39,862 nucleotides of DNA from NCBI RefSeq assembly GCF_011806575.1, contig NZ_JAATOO010000033.1, forward strand, positions 1-39,862, given 5' to 3'. The notes below the pieces were generated by a model. The model worked only from the letters and a program-made list of their open reading frames with translations, was not told the DNA's origin and ran no database searches. Positions 23,711-30,958 of this stretch are shown here, in pieces. Position 1 is the first letter of the stretch. Every line of letters starts with the position of its first letter. This DNA is from Vibrio hepatarius (lineage in GTDB: Bacteria > Pseudomonadota > Gammaproteobacteria > Enterobacterales > Vibrionaceae). Made by a program: the position numbers and the translations under genes.

Positions 23711-24116
23711 TGCATGCCTGACGATTAATAGTTTTAAGCAGATCCAAAACATGATTTATCGCAGCAGGCGCATAAGACGTCCCTTTAATCATAACGGCAT
23801 TTTGCATTTTCATTTGAATTTTGATGATATCGGCGGCGGTTAGGTTGTGGTTCGATATGTGATGTATCGGCTTTGCTAAACGAAATCGCGCTGCATCATC
23901 CTTCCAGCTACGTTTCCGTTTAGCCAATGGCAGGTACACTTCATCAAAGAACCTTTCTAGAGTCATCGTCTTCTCGGTAGTCTGATTGTTACGCTCAAGC
24001 TTGGGATCAACGCCTTCTATAATTTGCCGGCGATACTCTTTGACTGTTTCGGGGTCTGTTAGCGTGTGATTCATTGTTAATATATCTCCCCAACGCCTTT
24101 CCAACACACACCGCAA
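23711..24116 (-). pseudogene. Truncated tyrosine-recombinase integrase
   Basis: The reading frame encodes only the central part of a tRNA-targeting phage/island integrase: the end of the arm-binding domain (AREYRRQ-like VKEYRRQIIEGVDPKLERN) and the core-binding domain (MTLERFFDEVYLPLAKRKRSWKDD, ITRADI-like LTAADIIKIQ, and APAAINHVLDLLKTINRQ). The true N-terminus and the whole catalytic domain (R..H-x-x-R..Y) are missing. Homology ends at about 23711, where the attC-like sequence starts. It lies 385 bp from the 3' end of tRNA-Leu, the classical place for an island integrase. Confidence 0.8.
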
Positions 24117-24219
24117 AACCGCCTATCTCAAGCCGACTTTTCAACAATCCATCAAAACGATCAGTTACTCCATAAAGGCAAAGCTAAAACCTCATAGCAC
24201 CGTAAAGTCACCATGGTCG

Positions 24220-24556
24220 TACCATGGTTCTTCTCACTCGAAGCCCTTGGTAATACTAGCTTGTGCGACGGCTGCTTTTTGCATTTGTTGGATTTACTGA
24301 GATTGCCTTGTGCACAGAATCGTCATGCGATGAACCATATATGGACCATGGGCGAAATTTTAAGGTTGATAAAGAGAGTCTACTTTGGGAAGAAAAGAGG
24401 CGATAACAGGAAAGAAATTTTGAGATAAGCACCTGAAAAATCGAATATTTTCAAACACCTAAAACGACGAAAGGCCGCTATAAAAGCGACCTTTCTAATA
24501 TGGTACCGGTGGGCGGACTTGAACCGCCACGCCCGAAGGCAACGGATTTTGAATCC
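24220..24556. repeat. Diverged direct repeat, copy B (with intact tRNA-Leu)
   Basis: Partner of 22530-22847. It contains the region downstream of tRNA-Leu, the terminator and the 3' half of the intact gene. About 1.69 kb separates equivalent points of the two copies. A short + strand ORF (24213-24428) in this copy has no recognisable family and is not called. Confidence 0.65.
24470..24494 (-). terminator. Terminator of tRNA-Leu(CAA)
   Basis: On the minus strand AAAGGTCGCT pairs with AGCGGCCTTT (one G-U) around TTTAT, directly after the tRNA 3' end. The T-run after it is weak (CGTCGTTTTAG). Confidence 0.7.
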
Positions 24557-24585
24557 GTCGTGTATACCAATTTCACCACACCGGC
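24501..24585 (-). tRNA. tRNA-Leu(CAA)
   Basis: An 85-base class II tRNA. The acceptor GCCGGTG pairs with CACCGGT, followed by A and encoded CCA. The anticodon arm ACGGA-TTCAAAA-TCCGT has anticodon CAA, the long variable arm is TTGCCTTCGGGCG, and the T-arm GGCGGTTCAAGTCCGCC is intact. It reads UUG codons. The gene is single and served as a target for mobile DNA, as the duplicated 3' half and integrase remnant show. Confidence 0.97.
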
Positions 24586-24615
24586 ATCTTGGACTAACGT
24601 CCTTTGATGTTTGGC

Positions 24616-24643
24616 ATTATACGTAACCGTTCACTTCGCGCAA
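24616..24643 (-). promoter_or_regulatory. tRNA-Leu promoter
   Basis: On the minus strand: TTGCGC (24643-24638), 16-bp spacer, TATAAT (24621-24616), about 31 bases before the tRNA 5' end. Strong match to a sigma-70 promoter. Confidence 0.75.
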
Positions 24644-25033
24644 GTGCAAAAGTCTGAAATACATATTGTTTGCTGATAAATTCGCCACAAAGCAGGGATA
24701 AATGCATTTCACGTCGATTAATTGGTGCCATCTCCCCTTGATATAACCTTAATTGCTGTGGCGCTAGTGTCGTCATCCAAGTAGCGAAACAAACCACCTG
24801 ACACAATTACTCTAATCAATAGGTTCTACTGGGTTATCTCATCGACGCTGAATAAATCCGCTTAACACAAAAGTTGCAGCAGAATAAAACGGACTATCTG
24901 TGGCTGAAAGTCATGAACAGCATTGCCTAGCGCGGACTAAATAAGATTTAAACGTGAACAAGATCCCTTGCCTTACTCTATGACAAACCAGTACTATTGA
25001 ATGAATTGTCTGCACTTTAAATATTGATTAGTC
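24644..25033. other. Intergenic region between tRNA-Leu and the coiled-coil protein gene
   Basis: About 390 bp with no credible gene or strong structure. It must hold the promoter for the + strand gene at 25034, but no convincing -35/-10 pair was found. Confidence 0.4.
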
Positions 25034-25981
25034 ATGAAAATTAAAAACTGGTGTTGTGTCGTGCTAGGTGGTCTTTCTTTTAACGCATTCAGTGCGGTTG
25101 AACTATTGGACGCCGAATTGCTTGCCAAAAAGAACATCGATAATAAATACCAAGTTTATAACTCTGAAATTGAGCTTAAGCAGTTGTACGATGAAGCTGA
25201 CGTTTCTCACTACAACATTGAAAGTGTCTCAAACTCGCTTAACGCCACGTTAAACAATTTTCAGATCATCGCCGAATCGGTAAAAAAGACCATGGGCGAG
25301 AACTCAGAAATCAATAACAACTCACTCAACCGTCTGTCAGAAAGCATCAACAGCTACAACGCGGACCTTGCTAAACTGGTCGAAGAACGAAACAAATACG
25401 TTGAATTGCAAAACAAGATTCAGACAACCGAAGCGAGAAAAGTCGCGGAAGACAGCGCAAGAGAAGAAGAGCTGGATACACTACGTGACTCAATCATTGC
25501 GCGACTGAAAAAAGAAGCCATCGAAGTTAAAACGGTCAACTTTACTGGATCAACGAAGTGTAGAAGTGTTGAAGCGCCAGCGGCGTGTCTAAAGCGTAAA
25601 CAAGACTTACTTGTCGAAGACCACATGCGTACGGTTAGCAATGGGTTCCGAGTGCAAGATACTAAGGTTCAGGATGCCAGCCTAAACCTTGAAGGCATCT
25701 TAAGCTACAACATCAAAGTCGACTATGTAATTCCTTTCTCTGCTGACCACATCAAAGAGATCAACAATCAGTTAGGCATAGATTCCATCAACCTCAAGCT
25801 GACGTCGAATGTTGATGCGTCATACTCGATTAACGGCATCAAAGTCGGCAGCGGTAAAGAGCTAATGATCAAAGATAAGTTCAATGGAAAAGTGGTCATC
25901 AAAGCGAATTACAACGGCTACACCCAGTCGAGCATTGAAGACTTAAGTGAGAAAAGCGAGTTCTACTACCCGTTTCAATAG
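25034..25981 (+). CDS. Exported coiled-coil protein of unknown function
   Basis: A 315-residue protein with a signal peptide (MKIKNWCCVVLGGLSFNAFS, cut near SA-VE). Residues about 50-165 are rich in Glu, Lys, Asn and heptad-spaced Leu/Ile, predicted to form coiled coils. Two cysteines (CRSVEAPAAC, about 178-187) could form a disulfide. The last 60 residues (LTSNVDASYSINGIKVG...GKVVIKANYNGY) resemble a PEGA-type small beta domain found in surface proteins. Not recognised as a named family. Single gene followed by a strong terminator. Periplasmic or surface location is likely. Confidence 0.7.
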   Translation: MKIKNWCCVVLGGLSFNAFSAVELLDAELLAKKNIDNKYQVYNSEIELKQLYDEADVSHYNIESVSNSLNATLNNFQIIAESVKKTMGENSEINNNSLNRLSESINSYNADLAKLVEERNKYVELQNKIQTTEARKVAEDSAREEELDTLRDSIIARLKKEAIEVKTVNFTGSTKCRSVEAPAACLKRKQDLLVEDHMRTVSNGFRVQDTKVQDASLNLEGILSYNIKVDYVIPFSADHIKEINNQLGIDSINLKLTSNVDASYSINGIKVGSGKELMIKDKFNGKVVIKANYNGYTQSSIEDLSEKSEFYYPFQ

Positions 25982-26001
25982 GTTTTAAGCTCTGGTAAAC
26001 C

Positions 26002-26036
26002 AACGGCTTTGATACTCAGTCAGTATCAAAGCCGTT
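26002..26036 (+). terminator. Strong Rho-independent terminator
   Basis: Perfect 15-bp stem AACGGCTTTGATACT/AGTATCAAAGCCGTT with a 5-base loop, then TTTGTTTTC, 20 bp after the 25034 gene. Confidence 0.92.
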
Positions 26037-26195
26037 TTTGTTTTCAGCGCGACACTTTCCAAACCACATCAAACAACCTAACTCTTTCTTCTATATCTCA
26101 TTGTTGAACAAAGCATTTCATCTATGCTTAAACAACAATAATCATCCTTTCCCGGCATCACCTTAGCTGACTCGGTTAAAGATAGGAGAACATAT

Positions 26196-27464
26196 ATGAC
26201 GGGGTCTAAATGGCAGTGGCTACTCTCTCAAATGACGCGCAAACTCTGGTTTCGTACTTCCTTGTTTGCTCTACTCGCAGTAGTCACGGCGCTGTTATCG
26301 ATTGCACTCAATCAAGTCATTACCCTCCCTGCTTCTTTCAACGTCAGTATTGAGTTGTTGGATAATATTCTTAATATCCTCGCCACCACGATGCTCGCGG
26401 TCACAACCTTCTCTCTGAACATTATGGTGTCCGCTTACAGTGCGGCCAGCGCTGGGGTAACTCCCAGAGCGACTAAATTGTTAATGGAAGACAGCACCAC
26501 ACAAAATGTGCTCGCGACTTTTATCGGTTCTTTTTTGTTTAGCCTAGTTGGCATTATTGCGCTCGGCATCGGCGCTTACCACGAACAAGGGCGGATTTAC
26601 CTCTTTCTTGTCACCATGGTGGTGATCGTAATGATCGTATTGACTTTGTTGCGTTGGATTCAGCATTTGTCGGTACTCGGGCGAGTCAGTGAAACCACCG
26701 CCAATGTTGAGCAGGCTCTATTGAACGCAATTCAAAAGCGTGGTGAATCCCCTTGGTTAGGCGCACACCCTTGGAGTCACCCTGAGAGTAAACCAAGAGA
26801 TAGCAGATCAATCCACAGCCCTGAGATTGGTTACTTGCAACATGTCGATATGCACCATTTGGATAAACTCGCTCAGGACAACCAGTGCTCGATATATTTA
26901 GCTCGTCAACCGGGCAGCTTTGTTTACTTAGGGCAACCTCTTGCATGGATATGTGGCGAGTTGCCTGATGAAAATGAACTGACCAGTGCGTTTACCATTC
27001 GCTCAGAACGTTCGTACGATCAAGACCCACGTTTTGGTCTAGTTGTGATGGCAGAAATCGCTTCGCGCGCGCTCTCTCCAGCGGTCAACGATAACGGCAC
27101 CGCTATTGATGTGATTGGTCGTTCGGTGCGTGCGTTGTCGCTGTGGGGAGAGCTGCTTGCAGAGCCACCTAAGAAAACACAATTTCCCAGTTTATTTGTT
27201 CCTGCGCTCAATTGTCAGGACTTGTTTGAGGATGTGTTTCTGCCGATCGCACATGACGGCGCAGGACAACTGCAAGTTCAGATTCGTTTGCAGAAAGCTC
27301 TCTTCGCGTTAGCCAGTATGCATCCCAAACTATTCGCTGCACCTGCGTTGAAGCTCTCTGGGAAAGCGTTGGAACTGGCACTGACCCAACATTACACAGA
27401 AGACGAAAAATCTCAGTTATCTCAATTGGCGCACCAAATCGCCGAAAAAAGCCAGAAAGGATAA
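26196..27464 (+). CDS. DUF2254-family membrane protein
   Basis: A 422-residue protein with TAGGAG upstream. Four transmembrane helices occupy residues about 18-155 (FALLAVVTALLSIALNQV; TTMLAVTTFSLNIMV; FIGSFLFSLVGIIALGIGAY; FLVTMVVIVMIVLTLLRWI). A soluble C-terminal half follows, with GYLQHVDMHHLDKLA, DPRFGLVVMAEIASRALSPAVNDNGTAIDVI and WGELL, all typical of DUF2254. Function of the family is unknown; the SPAVNDNGTA stretch is its hallmark. Single gene in its own unit. Confidence 0.88.
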   Translation: MTGSKWQWLLSQMTRKLWFRTSLFALLAVVTALLSIALNQVITLPASFNVSIELLDNILNILATTMLAVTTFSLNIMVSAYSAASAGVTPRATKLLMEDSTTQNVLATFIGSFLFSLVGIIALGIGAYHEQGRIYLFLVTMVVIVMIVLTLLRWIQHLSVLGRVSETTANVEQALLNAIQKRGESPWLGAHPWSHPESKPRDSRSIHSPEIGYLQHVDMHHLDKLAQDNQCSIYLARQPGSFVYLGQPLAWICGELPDENELTSAFTIRSERSYDQDPRFGLVVMAEIASRALSPAVNDNGTAIDVIGRSVRALSLWGELLAEPPKKTQFPSLFVPALNCQDLFEDVFLPIAHDGAGQLQVQIRLQKALFALASMHPKLFAAPALKLSGKALELALTQHYTEDEKSQLSQLAHQIAEKSQKG

Positions 27465-27608
27465 ATACTGAGTGCAAGCAAAAGCCTGAAAAGCTGATGC
27501 TTTGCTGTTAAAATGCCCGCAAGTTAACAAGCTGTGCGCGCGGTCTCTTTTCACGGCCAAAGCGAAGCTTTATCCTGACGCCTACTGAAATTTGGGTAAC
27601 GAACCACT

Positions 27609-28085
27609 ATGTCTACGACTGACTCTCTGCCACCAGCAGGTTTGATGCGCCGCTTGGGTGCTCTTTTTTACGATTGCCTTATCGTGATTGCGATTGAAAT
27701 GATGGCTGCCGGCGTTGTTATTGCTGTACTACACGCATTACTGGCAATGGGCGTATTTAGCGTTGCGCCTTATGCAGACGTCAGCGACTTACTCACTAAC
27801 CATCCGTTGTGGAGCCCTGTGTATACGCTCTATCTAGCCGTGGTATGGATTTATTTCTTTGTATTTTTTTGGACACGAGCGGGGCAAACGTTGGGAATGC
27901 GAGCATGGAAAATCCAAGTCAGAAACGCAGACGGCTCGCCAATCTCTGCCACCCAAGCTCTGATTCGTTTGGCGACTTCAGGGTTTGGCTTGGCTAACCT
28001 GACCGTACCATTTGACCCGAAGAAGCGTGGCTTCCATGACATTTGGGCGAAAACACAGGTGGTTGTCTTACCAAAAGCGAGATAA
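27609..28085 (+). CDS. RDD-family membrane protein
   Basis: A 158-residue inner-membrane protein: GLMRRLGALFYDCLIVIAIE (Arg/Asp pattern that names the family, 11-30), a second helix near residue 38-55, a third at 75-93 (YTLYLAVVWIYFFVFFWTRAGQTLGMRAWKI), and FDPKKRGFHDIWAKTQVV at the end. Members have been proposed to transport Na+ or compatible solutes, but most are unassigned. It shares a bidirectional terminator with luxS. Confidence 0.88.
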   Translation: MSTTDSLPPAGLMRRLGALFYDCLIVIAIEMMAAGVVIAVLHALLAMGVFSVAPYADVSDLLTNHPLWSPVYTLYLAVVWIYFFVFFWTRAGQTLGMRAWKIQVRNADGSPISATQALIRLATSGFGLANLTVPFDPKKRGFHDIWAKTQVVVLPKAR

Positions 28086-28090
28086 AGAAA

Positions 28091-28111
28091 AAGGAAGGCA
28101 TCGCCTTCCTT
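28091..28111. terminator. Bidirectional terminator between RDD gene and luxS
   Basis: Perfect 9-bp stem AAGGAAGGC/GCCTTCCTT, loop ATC, with a T-run on the plus side (TTTTT) and A-run on the left (AAAGAAAA). It ends both converging genes. Confidence 0.92.
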
Positions 28112-28131
28112 TTTTAATCAATTGCTTTTGC

Positions 28132-28650
28132 TTAGTCGACTCGCAGTTCTTTCAGCATCTCTTCTGGTAGTGCTAGCTCATCATTCTTATTGACGCTGAT
28201 TCCAGCCGCAATGATGGCCTGCGCAATTTGCTTCGCTTCATCCAGTGAATGCATTGCTGCTGTACCACACTGGTATTCATTCAGTTCTGGAATCTTGTTT
28301 TGGCTTTCCACTTTCAGTACGTCTTGCATCGCTGCAAGCCAAGCGTCCGCCACTTGCTGTTCCGTTGGCGTACCGATCAAGCTCATGTAAAAACCTGTAC
28401 GACAACCCATCGGTGAGATATCGATAATCTCAACACTCTCACCGTTAAGGTGATTACGCATAAAACCAGCGTATAAGTGCTCCAAGGTGTGGATACCTTT
28501 CTCTGAAAGAATGTCTTTGTTTGGCGCGGTAAAACGCAAATCAAACACAGTGATGGTATCCCCTTTTGGGGTAGTCATGGTTTTTGCCACACGTACCGCA
28601 GGCGCATGCATACGAGTGTGGTCAACAGTAAAGCTATCTAATAACGGCAT
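28132..28650 (-). CDS. luxS: S-ribosylhomocysteine lyase (autoinducer-2 synthase)
   Basis: A 172-residue LuxS, which splits S-ribosylhomocysteine into homocysteine and DPD, precursor of the AI-2 quorum-sensing signal. The start at 28650 (MPLLDSFTVDHTRM) has GAGGG upstream. Metal ligands are His54 and His58 of HTLEH, and Cys128 in YQCGT; catalytic Glu57 and Cys83 (in MGCRTGFY) are present. It is 23 bp after the SLT-type lipoprotein gene and probably in one unit with it and gshA, the usual Vibrio order. Confidence 0.97.
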   Translation of the reverse strand: MPLLDSFTVDHTRMHAPAVRVAKTMTTPKGDTITVFDLRFTAPNKDILSEKGIHTLEHLYAGFMRNHLNGESVEIIDISPMGCRTGFYMSLIGTPTEQQVADAWLAAMQDVLKVESQNKIPELNEYQCGTAAMHSLDEAKQIAQAIIAAGISVNKNDELALPEEMLKELRVD

Positions 28651-28673
28651 TATCCCTCTCCTATCCAGCTGGT

Positions 28674-29270
28674 TTAAAACCACCAGCTTTGGTTATCTTC
28701 CAGTTCTTGTCGGCACTGTTTCAGCTGCCAACCATAATCCTTTGCTTGCTGCTCAACTTTTCGAGCAACCCTAATCAATGACGGTTTGGATTGGTAGCTT
28801 TTGCGTTTAAAGCCGCCTCTTCCCTCATGATAGGCTAAATACTGATTGTAAGGGTCCCACTTAGAGACGCCTAATTGCTTTTGCGTATCACTAGTATACC
28901 AACCAATAAAGGCGAGTGAATCAGCAAAGTCAGTGCGCGAGCCACCGTGGTCAGTGGCGGTTTGGAAATCTTCCCACGCAGGGTCTTGCGCTTGTGCATA
29001 GCCATACGCACTGCTTACCCGTCCCCAAGGAATAAATCCCAACACGTAATTTTTGGGTGGGCGCGCATCATGACGAAAAGCACTTTCTTGCTTTACAAAT
29101 GCCATCGCCACTTGAATCGGCGTACCCCAGTCATCCTGCATCTCTTTCGCGTCACTATACCAATCAGGCTTTTCACGAAAGATCTCGCATAGGTTACTTT
29201 GATTATTAGGCGGCGACGTCGCACAGCCGCCTAACGTGATGGCCGCGAGAATGACAGCTAAGGCTCGCAC
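28674..29270 (-). CDS. SLT-domain lipoprotein (lytic transglycosylase-like)
   Basis: A 198-residue protein with a lipoprotein signal (lipobox LGGC, Cys16). The mature part has the SLT/lysozyme-like pattern: catalytic Glu in FVKQESAFRHDARP (about residues 58-71), SSAYGYAQAQDPAW and, later, YLAYHEGRGGF with the YHEG motif. It probably trims peptidoglycan from an anchored envelope position. It starts 9 bp after gshA. Confidence 0.85.
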   Translation of the reverse strand: MRALAVILAAITLGGCATSPPNNQSNLCEIFREKPDWYSDAKEMQDDWGTPIQVAMAFVKQESAFRHDARPPKNYVLGFIPWGRVSSAYGYAQAQDPAWEDFQTATDHGGSRTDFADSLAFIGWYTSDTQKQLGVSKWDPYNQYLAYHEGRGGFKRKSYQSKPSLIRVARKVEQQAKDYGWQLKQCRQELEDNQSWWF

Positions 29271-29279
29271 AACGAAACC

Positions 29280-30848
29280 TTACGCTTTTAAGTAAGCAAA
29301 GTAGTCGTCAAGAAACTCATCAAAATTCAACGTATCTGCGGCTTCTACCGCTGCCTGAGCTTCTCTTGAGCGAATCACTTCCTCTTCCATCTCAGCTTCA
29401 CTGTAAGTGAGGTACTGATGATTGAGGTGTTGCTCACGGTATTGTTTGCCGAACTCACAACCCACTTTACCCAATCCACCTAAGCGCTTGGTGTCTTCGA
29501 GCAGTTGACCTGAAATGGTCAGCTCAGGGTTATCAATCCAAGACAGCAGTTTGAAGCATACTTGTTGGTACTCTTCGTTACCGTTTGCTTGGTCCATTTG
29601 CTCAGCAATTTGTACCAGTTCAACGAAAACGCGCTTCGCCCACGCTTGCAAAGTCAAAACCTCACCTTTACAACCAATCTGTAGCTCAAGGCCCGGCTTA
29701 CGTCCTTCAACGATCACTTTGTTCCAGTTCTCACGCCAGCACGATTGCTCGCAGAAGTCCATTGGCTCTGAATCGCTTAATGCCGCCCAAGCTAAGAACA
29801 GATCTAAGAAACGCACCTGATCTTCATTGATACCAACCGCGCTGTAAGGGTTTACGTCCAGAGAGCGCACCTCAATGTACTCAACACCACCACGAGCCAA
29901 AGCTTCCGACGGTTTTTCGCCAGACTTAGCCACGCGTTTCGGGCGAATCGGTGCGTACAACTCATTCTCAATTTGCAGTACGTTGCTGTTTAGTTGGCGG
30001 TATTCGCTATCGACTTTAACACCGATCTCAGCAAATTCTTCCGATGGGGTGCGAATCGCAGTGTTCAAGCCTGTTAGGTACTCATCTAGGCTGTTGAAAC
30101 CGATCTTCAACGCACTTTGTGCACTGTTGGTGTAACCCAAATCACTCAAACGAAGAGACGTTGCGTAAGGCAAGTATAAAGTACCACCAATACTCTCGAA
30201 CGGCAGTTTGGTATCACGACCTTGAATAAACGACGAACATAGCGCTGGCGATGCACCAAAGAAATATGGGATCAACCAACCAAAGCGATAGTAATTTCGG
30301 ATCAATCCAAAGTACGCTTCTGACTTCGCCGTTTGACGCTCTTGCTCTGATTGCTGGCCAAACAATTGGTCCCAAAATGTCTCTGGAAACGAGAAGTTAA
30401 AATGAACGCCAGAGATAATTTGCATCAAACTGCCATAACGGCGTTTCAGACCTTCGCGGTAAAGTGTCTTCATTTTGCCCGAGTTGGACGTGCCGTATTG
30501 GGCTAAATTAATGTCATCTTCACTACCGACGTAACACGGCATCGAAAGTGGCCACATTTTCTCTTCACCCAGTTTGGTTTGGGTAAAGTGATGAATATCT
30601 TCCAACTGCGCTTTGAGTGTACCGATGTCTTGAGACACAGGAGTGATAAACTCGAGCAGTGATTCAGAAAAGTCGGTCGTAATCCAGCTGTTCGCATAAG
30701 CTGAACCCAGCTCGGTGGGATGAGGTGTGGTAGCGAGATTTCCGTCCAGTTCGTAGCGCAGAGTTTCGCGCTCTACACCACGACCAAAGGACTTAAATAC
30801 TTCTGGGTTTTGTGCAACTCGCTCAAGTCGCGCAGCAAAATCAGTCAA
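29280..30848 (-). CDS. gshA: Glutamate-cysteine ligase
   Basis: A 522-residue GshA, joining glutamate and cysteine with ATP in the first step of glutathione synthesis. N-terminal FGRGVERETLR (21-31), GVHFNFSFPE, YLPYATSLRLSDLGYTN and the EVRSLDVNP(Y/F) motif near residue 325 are family hallmarks. The start codon is TTG at 30848, with no good ribosome site; E. coli gshA also starts at TTG, and no other start keeps the conserved N-terminus. An ATT directly before it is the only other unusual option. First gene of a gshA-SLT-luxS unit. Confidence 0.95.
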   Translation of the reverse strand: MTDFAARLERVAQNPEVFKSFGRGVERETLRYELDGNLATTPHPTELGSAYANSWITTDFSESLLEFITPVSQDIGTLKAQLEDIHHFTQTKLGEEKMWPLSMPCYVGSEDDINLAQYGTSNSGKMKTLYREGLKRRYGSLMQIISGVHFNFSFPETFWDQLFGQQSEQERQTAKSEAYFGLIRNYYRFGWLIPYFFGASPALCSSFIQGRDTKLPFESIGGTLYLPYATSLRLSDLGYTNSAQSALKIGFNSLDEYLTGLNTAIRTPSEEFAEIGVKVDSEYRQLNSNVLQIENELYAPIRPKRVAKSGEKPSEALARGGVEYIEVRSLDVNPYSAVGINEDQVRFLDLFLAWAALSDSEPMDFCEQSCWRENWNKVIVEGRKPGLELQIGCKGEVLTLQAWAKRVFVELVQIAEQMDQANGNEEYQQVCFKLLSWIDNPELTISGQLLEDTKRLGGLGKVGCEFGKQYREQHLNHQYLTYSEAEMEEEVIRSREAQAAVEAADTLNFDEFLDDYFAYLKA

Positions 30849-30909
30849 AATGGTGGTTCGCTTATGTCAATTGGTCCGGCTAATGCCGAACCCGGCTAAA
30901 TTGATGAAT

Positions 30910-30933
30910 AAAGAGTGATTCGCATCACTCTTT
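30910..30933 (-). terminator. Terminator after the M16 peptidase gene
   Basis: Perfect 10-bp stem AAAGAGTGAT/ATCACTCTTT with TCGC loop, 25 bp after the peptidase stop. The T-run on the minus strand is short (TTTATTC), so some read-through to gshA is possible. Confidence 0.75.
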
Positions 30934-30958
30934 CTCGTAGCTTTATGTTATGTGTACT

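Noticed and set aside
24213..24428. 71-residue plus-strand ORF in repeat copy B
   Set aside because: Only weak similarity to the matching frame of copy A (22528-22710) and no family; treated as repeat DNA rather than a gene.
28487..28774. Plus-strand ORF over luxS and the SLT gene
   Set aside because: It is an antisense shadow of two well-supported genes, with no domain of its own.
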